Shown: positions 23,181 through 35,106, numbered from the stretch's first letter. The stretch is 64,000 nt of DNA from Owenia fusiformis (GCA_903813345.2 CAIIXF020000001.1:35557366-35621365); one strand, 5' to 3'. Notes: generated by a model from the sequence alone, not told the origin. Made by a program: numbers and translations.

Positions 23181-23760
23181 ATTTTATAAAATGAGCCGTG
23201 TTGGGTATTCAATTGTAATTTATAAATATGTACCCGAATAAATGTGCAAAGATGATACCCAATAAAAATGAAATAACGGAACATAAGAGAGCAATAGGCT
23301 AGAGGTAATAATTCAGCTTGGTAAACTCGGAGTTATAAAATCATGCAATTATAGGTTTGGTAAAAACATTCGACCACCACTAATAGGCCTGTTCTGAACA
23401 TACTTAAAGTTTAACACTAAATTAGCACCAAATTAGCGCCATAATAGTACTAGATTAGCACACACGGGTTCTCTATTGTCAATCATATGTATAAAAACAG
23501 TATTCCAGAACCCAAAAAATCGAGCCTTTTTATTATCAATACCTCTTAATTAATATTTGCTCGACTGAAAAATTTTCATTATCAATATCTCTCAAGTATT
23601 ATATTTACTGAACTGAAAACACTTTTTTCTCAATGCATAGGATTAAAGATTTTGAATAGAACGTAGTTCACGTCGATCGATATTTTGTTTTTTCAAGAAC
23701 TATAAGCACATGCCACTACGGCATGCTGAATTTCTTGTCAACTGCATTTTGTTCGTGTTA

Positions 23761-23895
23761 TGGGCCATATGCTCCGATCCATCGGCCGGCGCCCGGCCGA
23801 TTGAGTGTGTTGTTCAAAATTGTATTATTCAATTTTGAACATAATACTCAATCGGCCGGGCGCCATCGTGAAAATCGGAGCAAATGTGACCAAGG
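23761..23895. repeat. GC-rich palindromic MITE, CGGCCGGCGCC type (copy 1)
   Basis: A palindrome whose arms carry 'gctccgat', 'atcggccggcgcccggccga' and 'ttgag', then their inverse. The centre is AT-rich (caaaattgtattattcaattttga). Sister copy at 34987-35106. Strong GC contrast with the surroundings. No ORF. Confidence 0.6.
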
Positions 23896-24095
23896 CATAA
23901 GGTGGTCCGTGTCAAGTGATCTTTTGGCGTAATACTGCCATCTTAATTTAAGCCATTATAATACTTAATATTAACCAAAACATTCATTTTTATTACACAT
24001 TTCTATGTGTAGGATGCGCATAGGGCGAACAAATGTTCTCGTCATATAATTGTAGGTATTGGACGAGGCATACTTTGAAGGGTAACATATGTACC

Positions 24096-24134
24096 AGTTA
24101 ATGTACAAGTTAATGTACAAGTTAATGTACAAGT
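24096..24134. repeat. Short tandem repeat, 12-13 bp units
   Basis: Three units of 'agttaatgtaca' in a row. Too short to be more than local slippage. Confidence 0.6.
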
Positions 24135-24556
24135 ATTCCAGTGTCACGCGTTGGTCTATCATGTCTATAGGTCAAGTGGTCGTCACTATCGGCAGACCAG
24201 TGCTATCACCATTCTGATTTACCACGAGTCTCTCTTTATCAAGGACTTGTCTCTCTATTCCAAGCTCGGATAGTAGAGACTGGATGATCCAACAATATGT
24301 ACTCCTTAATAAAAGAGAAATGTTGCGATTAGTGCACGTTATGAAGTTCCCTGCAATATCAGTGTGCAAAGATTTCGTGTACAAAATGTAATTTTACGAA
24401 TAACAATATGGTAGTTAATTTCACGCATTGTCATGAACATTTTTGAATGCTTAATAAATATATTCCCAGTGCGTTACTCTTTTCAACCTAGATGAGAGCT
24501 TTATTTTACACAGCCTTCTTGGCTCCAGAATTCATTTCCACGTTTCCATTCATATA

Positions 24557-25694
24557 CAAGGGGCGATCCATATATTGTGATAAAAATGCTCTAATTTTGT
24601 GATTTTTTTCACATATCCCTTTTATTTTTTTCATAACATGTAGATTATGTAATTACACATGCAATGCTAAATTATTATAGCTATATCTTACATTAATTTT
24701 GAAATAAGGTTGCTATGGTAACCTGTATTTAGGGTAGGCAGGTCAGTTAAATCATAACGTATAAAATAGATAAAATTGTTAGTCTAATCATTTCTCGATA
24801 CCTATTTTAAGCAGATCAAACGCATCTTCCGGTCATTGCCAACTATTCGTTGAACCGTTCCATACCCCTGTTGCCCTTGTTTGATTACCTTGTTTGATTG
24901 CGTGGAGAGTCTAGTTAAACTCTCTTTTAAGAAGTGAAGTCAAACGAATGCAAAGGGTATTGTTTGATAATTTGCACAGTGTGATAGCTATCTTTTTATA
25001 AGTAACATCTCAATTTATCGTAGTGTTATTCTCTGTCCACAAGTTCTTCTTGCAATCAGATTGTGGATGATCTTCAATAGTGGCCATGCCTTCCTCTTTA
25101 CAATACTACCTATGGATTCTTTAAGCAGATATAACACCTTGCCCATACACTTAACGAGTCCATGTATGTCTCTGACGGTATCCTCTTACTTATTCTTGAT
25201 AGTACATAAAATCTATGGTATTCCCTAAAGTGTCTGTTAATGTCACACTCTGCATCAGCCACATTAATCTCATCTGACATTTTGATTTTTGGTGTGTCTC
25301 ATGCCATGTTATGTCAATTGGCCCATTCTGTCATACATTGCTATTATGAGCTGTTATGATGTTGTAGTGATGTGAGTGAGCACAAATAAACAATTGTTTA
25401 GCAACAAACAACGAGTCACAATACCAAACCTTTTTAGAAAAAACTGATGATTTCCGCATGCTTTAAAATAATTAAAATAACATATTATTGTGATATTTTA
25501 TATGTTATAATTTAATTGACCTGCCTACCCTTAATACAGGTTACTTTGGGAACCTTATCTCATGAATAATTTAAGATATAGCTATGATATTTCAGCATTG
25601 TTTGTGAAATTACGTAATCTACAATTTTTGAAAAAATCAGAGGGATATGTGAAAAAATCACAAAATTAGCATTTTCAGAATGGATCGCCCCTTG
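24557..25694. mobile_element. Non-autonomous Tc1/mariner-like element, CAAGGGGCGATCC ends
   Basis: The left end TA-CAAGGGGCGATCCAT is mirrored at the right end ATGGATCGCCCCTTG-TA. The arms continue inward for more than 200 bp ('gggtaggcaggtcagtt' against 'attgacctgcctaccc'). TA flanks on both sides fit Tc1/mariner. No transposase frame is visible in the 1.1-kb body. Confidence 0.7.
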
Positions 25695-25712
25695 TATTAG
25701 GTTTAAAATCAA

Positions 25713-26335
25713 AGAATGGGTATCGATATGGTGAACTTTTTGAACACACGTTTCTCTTAAAGCAGTCATCAAAAAAGTCTGTAAATTTTACACATCGTCA
25801 ATTTAATGGTCATCTTTTGAATAGTGACAATATAATTTGAAATAAATATATATATACTTTTCTCTATATTGTTTTAGAAAACACACCAGACACTTGTTTT
25901 GTTCTTGATATCATATGTTCGGAATGAAATGAAACATCTATCTGAACCTCATTGGAACAAAACTGAACATAAACAGAACGTGTTTAGGTCTCTCAATATT
26001 GTAATTGTATGTATGAAGGTTTGGTTGATTTTAAAAAAGTATCTTGTTAATGAAATAAAAGGTTTATCTTAATTTTAATCTATTTTGGGGTTTTTTGTTT
26101 TAATATTTTGAATACTTTTTGTAAAACCAACCAAAATTTCCTTTGTATAACTTCAATTGAGAGGTCTAAGAAAATGTTGTATATGCTATTTTGTTCCAAC
26201 AACCTTCGGAAAGATATTTTATTTCATTCGCAAGAATTGGTAATAAGGAACAAAAAACAATTGTACTAAAAAACAAAAAATGTTAATAACTGTTTAATGT
26301 AAAATATATATAAATAATTTTCGCATTAAATTAAA
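25713..26335. repeat. Truncated relative of the 15875-17077 element
   Basis: Collinear with about 16003-16600: 'gtatcgatatggtgaacttt', 'ttgaacacacgttt', 'acacatcgtcaatttaatgg', 'tttaggtctctcaatattg' and the internal hairpin with 'attgagaggtct'. Both outer ends are missing. It ends about 270 bp before GT31 gene 2. Confidence 0.65.
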
Positions 26336-26607
26336 TGTATATGTTTACCTATCTGACAATGTACAAGTAAATTGCCTGATTCCTTAAAATGTAAATGTCA
26401 GCCAAACTTACATCTATCTGTAATTGCGATCTGAACTGAACTTGAATCTTTATGCTCTCCAAAAAACGGAAGGATTAAGATACATATATCATTATAATAT
26501 AAGGTTAAAATTGCATCAGTTTGTAATATGTGTATTGTGACCTATTTCAGAAACGTTAGTCCTGTCCTGACCTGCTAGCTTCGATGAAATCGGGCGTCGA
26601 CTAACGG

Positions 26608-27900
26608 ATGATCAAGATGTCACCATGTCCCTCCATCAGTCGCAGGCAATTGTTGTTTACTCTCTCTGCCTGCTCCATATTGGTAATTACTCTTCAATTG
26701 ATATCAACTAAAACTATGATCTTCCAACCCAAAGTTACCGTCCAGTTATCGTCCACCACAGATGCATGCGCGACGTGTATAACTTCATACAACCGACCTG
26801 AAACATGTGATAATTGTTTCGCCCACAACTTTAACTACACGATTAATAACAGAAATCTATGCAAAAGTATACCTGGCTCGCCTAGGGTAGAAATACTTGT
26901 CTTGGTCACATCATCGGCTCATGAAAAAGACAGGAGAGATGCAATACGAAATACATGGGGTGTAGTTGCATCACCTTCAAGTAGTTTACGACTAGCTTTT
27001 TTACTAGGAAAACATTCCAACGATACTGTCAATGCTTTACTTAGAGAAGAGAATAAACTCCACTATGATCTCATACAAGAGGATTTTGAAGATAGCTACA
27101 TGAACTTAACTCTGAAATCCGTCATGGCCCTTAAATGGGCTGTGAACTTTTGCAAAAATACCGATTACATTATGAAAACCGACAGTGATATGTTTATCAA
27201 CCTTGACAATCTGAAGGACATCTTGAAAGAAAATCCTCTAGGGAATGAAATTGGTGGCTTTGCAAAGCCACCCGAAAGTCCCATAAGAGACCCACATTCA
27301 AAATGGTATACACCAGAATCCTTTTATCCTAACTCAACATTCCCATGGACATTTTCAGGAACAGGATATGTCATGAAATATGAAGTAGCAAAAGATGTAC
27401 TCGCCATGAGTAAAAACACTCCATTTTTTCATCTTGAGGATATCTACATAGCATTTAACATACACAAACTTGGTTATGGAGTTAAATTTCTAGATGGGTT
27501 TAGCACTGATAGGACTTTCCTAGACCCAACATACTACTGTGCCTGCGTTACCTCAAGCCACCAACTGCTGCCTAGAGACCTATATCAAATCTGGAAAGAA
27601 ATGGATGATATGAAATGCTCCGTCGTTCGCAAAAGTTTGAGATTTGGCAATCAATGTCGCAATCTTCACATTAAGCATACAATGTGGGTCATTCTAAAGT
27701 ATGGACTCATAGGAATTTTAGTAATTAATATACCTTTATATGTCTTATTGACATATCTAGGGAGACAAGGAAAATTTATTAATTCTTATCATAAGACATT
27801 GTACTCTTTGAGTCAATTTCGAGATACAAGTAGTCCACCGAAAGATTTCAATGAATTTATGGAAAAGATGAGTGGAAGTACACATCTCAATCAAAAATGA
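26608..27900 (+). CDS. GT31 beta-1,3-galactosyltransferase-like protein, gene 2
   Basis: A 430-aa type II membrane protein of the GT31 family, predicted to act in the Golgi on glycans. Start at 26608; a second ATG three codons on is equally usable. The coding exon follows an AG acceptor near 26550, so the upstream part is a 5' untranslated exon. Order: short basic tail with SRRQ, anchor (about 15-33), Cys cluster (ACATC, CDNC), RRDAIRNTWG (109-118), TDSDMF with the DxD (192-194), SGTGYVM (250-256), FFHLEDIY with the conserved ED (278-279), and a second hydrophobic segment (about 359-383). It shares the Cys cluster, the C-terminal hydrophobic segment and LGYGVKFLDGF-like text with gene 1, so they are local paralogues. 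Unlike gene 1 it keeps all canonical motifs. Confidence 0.9.
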   Translation: MIKMSPCPSISRRQLLFTLSACSILVITLQLISTKTMIFQPKVTVQLSSTTDACATCITSYNRPETCDNCFAHNFNYTINNRNLCKSIPGSPRVEILVLVTSSAHEKDRRDAIRNTWGVVASPSSSLRLAFLLGKHSNDTVNALLREENKLHYDLIQEDFEDSYMNLTLKSVMALKWAVNFCKNTDYIMKTDSDMFINLDNLKDILKENPLGNEIGGFAKPPESPIRDPHSKWYTPESFYPNSTFPWTFSGTGYVMKYEVAKDVLAMSKNTPFFHLEDIYIAFNIHKLGYGVKFLDGFSTDRTFLDPTYYCACVTSSHQLLPRDLYQIWKEMDDMKCSVVRKSLRFGNQCRNLHIKHTMWVILKYGLIGILVINIPLYVLLTYLGRQGKFINSYHKTLYSLSQFRDTSSPPKDFNEFMEKMSGSTHLNQK

Positions 27901-28165
27901 ATTGTGGTTTTTAGCTGTGATATGGATTAGGTGAATAAATTTATTGAAAAATTAGTGGAAGTACACATCTCAATCAAGAATGAGTTGTGATTTTAAGCTG
28001 TGATATGGATTAGATGAAATTAATTTATGGAAAAAATTAGTAAATGTACACTTTTCAATCATTAATGAATTGTGATTTTTAGCTGTGATAAGGATTAGAT
28101 GAACAATTTATGGAAAAATTAGCGGAAGTACACATGTCAATCAAAAATGAAATTTAGTGATTTTT
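27851..28165 (+). repeat. 82-85 bp tandem repeat spanning the GT31 gene 2 stop codon
   Basis: Four units with anchor word 'agtggaagtacacatctcaa' or variants at 27871, 27954, 28039 and 28121. The first unit includes the last 16 or so codons and the stop; the others are in the 3' flank. Each also carries 'ttagctgtgatatggattag'. Unit 2 contains an AATAAA-type signal near 27934. Confidence 0.8.
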
Positions 28166-30300
28166 AGTTTAGGTGCAATAGGTGAATGTTCCTTCAAATC
28201 AGTAAATGAAATGAAGTTGCAACGCCAGATGCAAGGAAGATTGACTGAGTCATGACGGGATTACAAAAATTCAAAATCAAACAGTCGCCATTTTTCATCA
28301 CTTCAGGATTTGAATCACGAGTTTTGGTCTTTCCAAACAAATAATTCAAAAAAACACAAGAAATGATCAAGATAGTTCCTTTTGGATCGCTGATCATGAA
28401 TTTATAGTCAGTTATAAAGTCAGAAGACTATCGTCGAGGAATATAATCAAGGACGCTATATCTTGAGATCGTTATTAAATGGAATAAGGTATGAACGAGA
28501 AAACGTCCTATACATTCTAAGAAACAATTTTTCTACTAGTGTTCATTACAGGTATACTAGAAGTAGTATAAGTGTATAGATTTGTACTTTACTTCGAAGA
28601 GATACTGTAGAACCAGTGCCCCTTTTATACAGTTCCGTGTGATACTTTTGTAAATTATTTTTATTTTACAAGTTATCAACACACCAAAAATTATGGGGAC
28701 TAATGTTAGATAAACGAAGATATATTTTATGCCCAGGGTGCCATATGTTGCCACATTTATATATTTATAAAATCAATGTTTATATGTTCACTCTACTATA
28801 CCTTGCATTTAGTGTTCATGAGCAACCCATTTGGCTTATTAGTAATGATTATGTATTTGTTTTTATTTGTCTGTTCCTTATAAATGGTTTATCGGTTGAA
28901 GAATAGATGTTACTAAGGCACTTTCAAAAATATACTAAACAATTCAATTGGACAAACAAAGTATCTTATGCATTTCTAGGTGTTAGGTATAGTAGTGTGA
29001 TGTTCTATGGCTTTGAAGCTGAAATGCTGAGGTGTCGGCGACACAGCTAAATAAATTATGAAATTATTAAAGAATAAATGATGAAAATACATAAAAACCT
29101 ATTACTTTTATATCTACATTCTACAACTATCTCATCACCATATAATAATGAATGCGATGTGAAATTGATGACATATACAGTGATACCTTTAAATCTTCGT
29201 TGACTTCCATTCACTTACAATTTGTTTATAAAACTTTGAAATATGAACACCTGCTGTTAGGTGTTCGAATTAGACAGGTTGTACTGCAATAAGAGAGAAC
29301 GCATATTTCAAGAAAACCTGGATATACAATTTTTTATGATCAATCAAAAATGCATATTCTTTTCTCAATTACCATTTATATTGAAGGAAATCTGTAAAAA
29401 TAACCCCAATCCCAAATTACTATAATTTATTCTGTTGTTTTCCAAAATTTAAAATAAACTCGTTGTGCATTCATCAATTATAAGCGTTGTCATAAATGTC
29501 TTTAAGGCTATATCTTATCGGGAAGTGTGTTATATTTTTTCTTCGTCAGCTTGCTACTGGATTACTAATGAATTATTTGTACGAGTACGTGGTAGTATAT
29601 TTAGATAAAAAATGAATTAAAAAGCAACTCCTCACTCAGTTGTGTATACATTTAATCGCATATATGCAAAGTAATCTTTAGAAACATTTAAAGCCAAACC
29701 TGGCGTACACCTCCTTTGTAATTATGATTAAACTTTTGGTTGTTTCATTAATCTGTTAATATGAGCTTCCACCAGGATACCATTTAGGAGTATTGTATAT
29801 TTTGAATTTATGAGCAATTTGTAAATGCAGGAATTCTGTTATTTATCTCACATTACCAACATACTCAATTAAAATGGCTGAAAAAAAAACAGATATAATT
29901 TTTTGCCAATAATTTGTAACAAAATTAACCCACCCGAGCCCCCTAATTTTCCTCCGAGAGAGACTCTGTGCAAGAAAAGTAAATAATTAAAGTTAACCTA
30001 AAAAATTAAATTATTTGTTTTATAACTATTGCTCTCCGAAGAATACAATTTTTGTATGTTTTTATCTAATATGTTGCTAATTGTGTACCAAAGTGCAACA
30101 AAACTACATTAATGATTAAGACACCAATGTATAGAAATAATTTTTCAAAAGCGTGGTATCACGAAATTTATGTGTCCTCGACCTGTACACTCAAATAATT
30201 CACTTTCTATGGAGCCAACTATAACCAATAAACAACTCCCCGCAAGCCTTTACGATTAACAAATTTATATATTTTTATATTAAAATTAGTTCCGTGGGTA
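28166..30300. other. Gene-free stretch
   Basis: No gene. Holds one worn end of the pogo-like family near 29240-29290 ('ttcgaattagacaggttgtact') and, from 29870, the first partial units of the repeat field that follows, next to a partial copy of the 1-310 repeat (about 30000-30125). Confidence 0.45.
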
Positions 30301-30305
30301 CTCGG

Positions 30306-31735
30306 CTCACATGGTGACAGAAAAAAACGGATATAATTTTTTGCTGATTTTTTGTTACAAAATTATTTCAAGCCATCTGTCTCTCAGTCAATTAAAATGG
30401 CTGAAATTAAAAAAAAAATTTGTAACAAAATTATTTCATATATCTACCCTTTACATTGACATGGATTTTTACAATGTAGGACACCTGAAATTATTTGTAA
30501 AGCTAGGAAATGGGTCAAAAGTGAATTTCGCGAGACAAAAGTGACGGCCATTTTGAAAATAGCCGAGCTTTTGAACCAAGAGTCATAGGAGAGTTTTTTG
30601 TATTGATGTTGAACAAAAATAACTTAAAATGGGAATCCTATCGACAGAGGGTTTAAGGTAAATGGTCCAAAAGTGAATTTTGCGAGACAGATGGACAAAT
30701 CAATGTTAACTAAAATGGCTGAAAATAAATAAATGGATATAAGTTTTCGCTGATTTTTCGTAACAAAATTATTTCATACATCTACTTTTTACTTTGCTAT
30801 GGATTTCTACAATGTAGGACACTTGAAATTATTTGTAAAGCTAGGAAATGGGTCAAAAGTGAATTTTGCGAGACAAAAATGGCGGCCATTTTGAAAATAG
30901 GCGAGCTTTTGAACCAGGAGTCATAGGGGAGTTTTCTGAATTTATGTTGAACAGAAATAACTGAAAACATGAATCCTATCGACAGAGGTTTTAAAACGTG
31001 CCACTGTTATTGACAGAAAGTGGATTTCGCGAGTCAGATAGACAAATCAATGTTAACTAAAATGGCTGAAAATAAAAAAATGGATACAATTTTTCGCTGA
31101 TTTTTTGTAACAAAATTATTTCATATATCTAATCTTTACATTGACATGGATTTTTACAATGTAGGACACCTGAAATTATTTGTAAAGCTAGGAAATGGGC
31201 CAAAATTGAATTTCGCGAGACAAAAGTGACGGCCATTTTGAAAATAGCCGAGCTTTTGAACCAGGAGTCATAGGGGGGTTTTCTGTATTGATGTTGAACA
31301 GAAATAACTTAAAACAGGAATCCTATCGACAGAGGTTAGCTAGGAAATGGGCTAAAAGTGAATTTCGCGAGACAAAAGTGACGGCCATTTTGAAAATAGG
31401 CGAGCTTTTGAACCAGGAGTCATAGGGGGGTTTTCTGTATTGATGCTGAACAGAAATAACTTAAAACAGGAATCCTATCGACTGAGGTTAGCTAGGAAAT
31501 GGGCTAAAAGTGAATTTCGCGAGACAAAAGTGACGGCCATTTTGAAAATAGGCGAGCTTTTGAACCAGGAGTCATAGGGGGGTTGTATTGATGTTGAACA
31601 GAAATAACTTAAAACAGGAATCCTATCGACAGAGGTTTTAAAACGTGCCACTATTGTTGACGGACAGACAGACGGACGGACAGACGGACGGACAGACAGA
31701 CGGACAAGTGAGTGATTGCAAAAGCTCACCATGTG
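30306..31735. repeat. Tandem repeat field, 347-bp and 152-bp periods, GACG tail
   Basis: Long units begin 'taaaatggctgaaa' at 30393, 30711 and 31058 (318 and 347 bp apart). Shorter sub-units begin 'gctaggaaatgggc' at 31187, 31339 and 31491, exactly 152 bp apart. Each carries 'ttcgcgagacaaaagtgacg', 'gccattttgaaaata' and 'gagcttttgaaccaggagtc'. The field ends in a (GACGGACA)n stretch at about 31660-31705, followed by 'agtgattgcaaaagctcacc'. A similar GACG tail occurs at 44153-44216. Confidence 0.8.
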
Positions 31736-31844
31736 AGCTAATAAAATGTCCATGACTGACATGATGATGCTAAATAATCGAACCAAAATTATGTATAGGC
31801 TTGTAGGTGTCACGGACATTTTTACTTAAAGTGTGCGCCAAAGT

Positions 31845-31915
31845 TTAAAACTGCGCAGGCGCACCGCTCTCGCTAAACTATATAAAGAGATTACCAGGTA
31901 CACGATTCAGAGGTA
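31845..31915 (+). promoter_or_regulatory. Promoter-like motif cluster without an assigned gene
   Basis: 'ctgcgcaggcgcacc' matches the NRF-1 consensus, and a TATATAAAG box follows at 31879-31887. No downstream gene on the plus strand is recognised for more than 20 kb; the open frame at 31944-32138 has no recognisable domain. It may serve a non-coding RNA or be chance. Confidence 0.3.
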
Positions 31916-32339
31916 AGCCAGGAAGGCGAACAATCTTCGTCTCGTGATGATTTCCCGTATAATCGTAACCAGGGAAGTTTCACCATTGAAATTGAAAATT
32001 ACTATTACATATACTTTGAAGATGTTATTTATGAAGCTATTTAGTGTATGTATCAATCAAATGTCTCATTTTGGACATATAAAAAGTATTTGTCTTTTGT
32101 TTCACGGGGAATCGTATTCCCATATAGTACACACATAAATAGTGTACATACATATTGAATAGCCTGGTATAGTAACACCGTGTTTATATAATATTGAAGG
32201 GCATGCTGATTGTACACACGAGTACATGCATGCTAGAAGGCCTAATTTTATATAGCTTGCATACCTAAATAAAAAATAAACCCTTCTAATCCCCTTATGT
32301 AAATACGGCGGTATACGTAGCCCGATTTATCGGAATCTT

Positions 32340-32655
32340 TAACGCTAATGGATATTTTGATCCCAGTGTTAGCAGTTAGTGAATAGGAGAGTAGGTGATG
32401 AGACTGTGTTATCTCCAAAACTAGTGCACGATAGTTTTTTATTTTATTTTTTTGCACCCAAGAAGTTATTTTAAAATAAATAAAAGTCATAGGTCACCGA
32501 CTTCGTTTTTTGTAATTGCTCTTCAAAAAATACAATTAAAAAAAATTTACGTTCTGTCTAATATTTTGTTAATTGTAAGAAACATTAGAAAGGCTATTAC
32601 TGTGTATGATTCATTAAATCCATCAAAATGATGTATCAATATAAAGTAATAATAT
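32340..32655. repeat. Dispersed repeat, copy 2 (see 1-310)
   Basis: Same landmark order as 1-310: 'gtgaataggagagtagg', 'gttatctccaaaa', 'aggtcaccgacttcg', 'attgctctt', 'aaatccatcaaaatgatgta'. No ORF, no ends resolved. Confidence 0.6.
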
Positions 32656-33719
32656 AAATAAACCTATCGGTAACGGATAAACGATGAGCCTTGGGTATTA
32701 TGTGAAAAATAGCCAAGGCCCATAGGCCCGCGGCTATTATTTTTTCATTCATGGTTTATCAAACATAAACTCCTATTAAAGGTAAATAGTCCATGATCCA
32801 ATCTGGAAATTTGTAAATTTTGGATTGCTTGTGAAGTAACCTCTTCTATTTTGATGCTTCTCTGCCATATCAAATCAGAAAAAACAAAATGGCTGATAGA
32901 CTTCAAACTACAAGAAGGCACAGGCTAATTACACTAAAAACTAAATCTGAAAGATACAATTGTCCTTCGTGTGCGGTATGATTTCTTTACATCATATTAT
33001 CGCATGCTGGTCTTCAGATTTCTTACTTCTAAGTTCAACTGGTCATCATGGAGCAAGTTAATAGAATGTATACCCCAAGTGTCTCTCTGAAAGATTATAA
33101 ATAATTAATATATCAATCTGGTAATATTATCTGAGGCATGACTAATATCATTGTAAAGTTTTTGCTTCGAATATTACCCTGGCAACTGTATTTTTTCATT
33201 CAGAGCTCTGGCGTCTGTTAATATTCTTTGTGAGAAACCCCGGAAGATTCACTCATGTCATTTCCGGGACAATTACGAAAGTGATTCCTGCAATTCCATC
33301 AAATATCATCATGAAATATACGTATTATTAAAACATTATCGCATTATAAAAATTGGGACGTTTTTGGCCCACATTGCAGAATTAAAATGTTTTTTCAAGA
33401 CAATATTGCAAAGAAACTTAGACCAGGTTCATGTCTCCTGTTCTTATGGTCACTTACTGGTGATGATAAACGATGTTTAACGCTAAAATGTTTTATTTTT
33501 GAAGAAAACATTATGACCTAGTATGGCCTCATTATTACACCCCCCCCCATAATGTTGGCAACCCTTCCCCCGTTGTCTTACATGTTTAAGTCTCTATGTT
33601 TGAACTTTCATGTCCATAACCTGCAAAGGAAAACTAGAAAACCTAACTAGAAAACAGCAAATCCATGGAGTAGCATTTGAACTAATTCCCTTAACTGGTA
33701 TTTGAGTTCTCAAAAATTG
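32656..33719. other. Gene-free stretch
   Basis: No gene or clear element was recognised. A short C-run is at 33539-33547. Confidence 0.4.
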
Positions 33720-33990
33720 CGTTCTTTTATGAAAAATGGCGGCCATTTTGAAATTCAGCTGACATCTTAAAATTCTTTTTTTGAGCAGAGCAGCATATAA
33801 AATTTGATCCAAATCCGTCTTGTGGAATTTGAGTTATCAAATATTACATTTTAACGAAAAATGGCGGCCATTTTGAAACTCAGCGGCCATCTTAAAAATA
33901 TATTTTTAAGCATTTTAACTAAATCCGTTAACTAGTATTTGAGAAAAATGGTGGCCATTTTGAAATTCAGCTGACATCTTAAAATTATTT
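33720..33990. repeat. Degenerate repeat with AAAATGGCGGCCATTTT palindromes
   Basis: About three units of roughly 110 bp, each with 'aaaaatggcggccattttga' or variants at about 33732, 33857 and 33945, then 'attcagctgacatcttaaaa' and 'ttttttgagcagag'. The core is a palindrome made of two back-to-back YY1-like words. Similar words occur in the 30.3-31.7 kb field and near 43840. Confidence 0.65.
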
Positions 33991-34986
33991 TTTGAGCAGA
34001 GCTCCTGTGTGACTGTTCCGAGGCATCAGCATATAAAAATACAAACAAAGAGGACAAGTAAGCCTATGGGGAAAATGTTGCCAAATGTATTTAGGGAAGA
34101 GTACAAACATCATGAACTATTTTGCCGGAATATCATCCATTTAAAGTGTTTCCCCATATGTAGGGTGAAAAACGCGGAATATATTACTTATTTACCAATA
34201 AACATCTTTCCACCAAATATGAAGGAAACCCATGCACCGTGAGACACTTTTTGAGAAGTATTTTTCTCTGCAATGGATGAACCGATTTTTTAAAACATTT
34301 TACTGAGTAACTTTGGGGTAACATTGTATCAACAACAAGTCTGTAAAATATAGACGATCTGTCACAAATTATTCAAATTTAAGGCAAAATATCCTTAGGA
34401 ATTTATCAGTACTCGCATAATTTGTAACAGATCTCTTCTAAATCAATTAATTTGGTTGGTCCATTGCTGAGAAAATATTTGTCAAAAATGTCTCACTTTG
34501 GGACATCCGATATATAGTATGGACTGCAGTTTGACGTAAACTCCATGAAGACACCAACCCCTATCCGATATGCCTGACTTGGAAAACAAATGAAAATCAG
34601 TCAGCTATAAGTAGTGCCTTCAAATCACTCCGCTGTAGTTTGAAATAAAATTAATGATATCATTCACTCATCTTGGAAATGTTTTCAGAAAGATCAGTAC
34701 CTGTCCTATAAAACTGATCCTCAGTCCATACACCAAACAGGCCCTGTGCAGAGTTCCGCCAGTGCAGGAAAAGTGCCATTTTCAAATTGTTCATATCATG
34801 AATAAATCTATTTTACACCGTAAAATATTCATTACCGATGAATTCAAATTCATTAGAATAATAACACATTTTCCTTATTAAGAAATAATCAAGAATTTTT
34901 ATTGAATAGAATATATGATCATATTTACAACTTAAACATTTTTGGTGGCGCCAGCGCCACTGCCATTTACACTATAGTTGATGCCT
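33991..34986. other. Gene-free stretch
   Basis: Two open frames of about 75 codons (34009-34242 and 34654-34881) show no recognisable domain, signal peptide or splice context. No gene is claimed. Confidence 0.4.
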
Positions 34987-35106
34987 GGGTCACATTTGCT
35001 CCGATTCAACGGCCGGCGCCCGGCCGATTGTTCACAATTGTATTAGTTTTGATCAGAATACTCAATCGGCCGAACGCCGGCCGATGGATCTGAGCAAATG
35101 TGACCC
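34987..35106. repeat. GC-rich palindromic MITE, CGGCCGGCGCC type (copy 2)
   Basis: About 120 bp from 'gggtcacatttgctccgatt' to 'gagcaaatgtgaccc', so the inverted ends are clear. The arms carry 'cggccggcgcccggccgatt' and its inverse. Sister of 23761-23895, which has the same right end (gagcaaatgtgacc). Confidence 0.7.

Noticed and set aside
31475-31819. 114-codon minus-strand frame with SVRPSVRPSV repeat
   Set aside because: It is a translation of the (GACGGACA)n tail and the 152-bp repeat.
34009-34881. Two open frames of about 75 codons
   Set aside because: No domain, splice context or upstream signal; length is within chance for this base composition.
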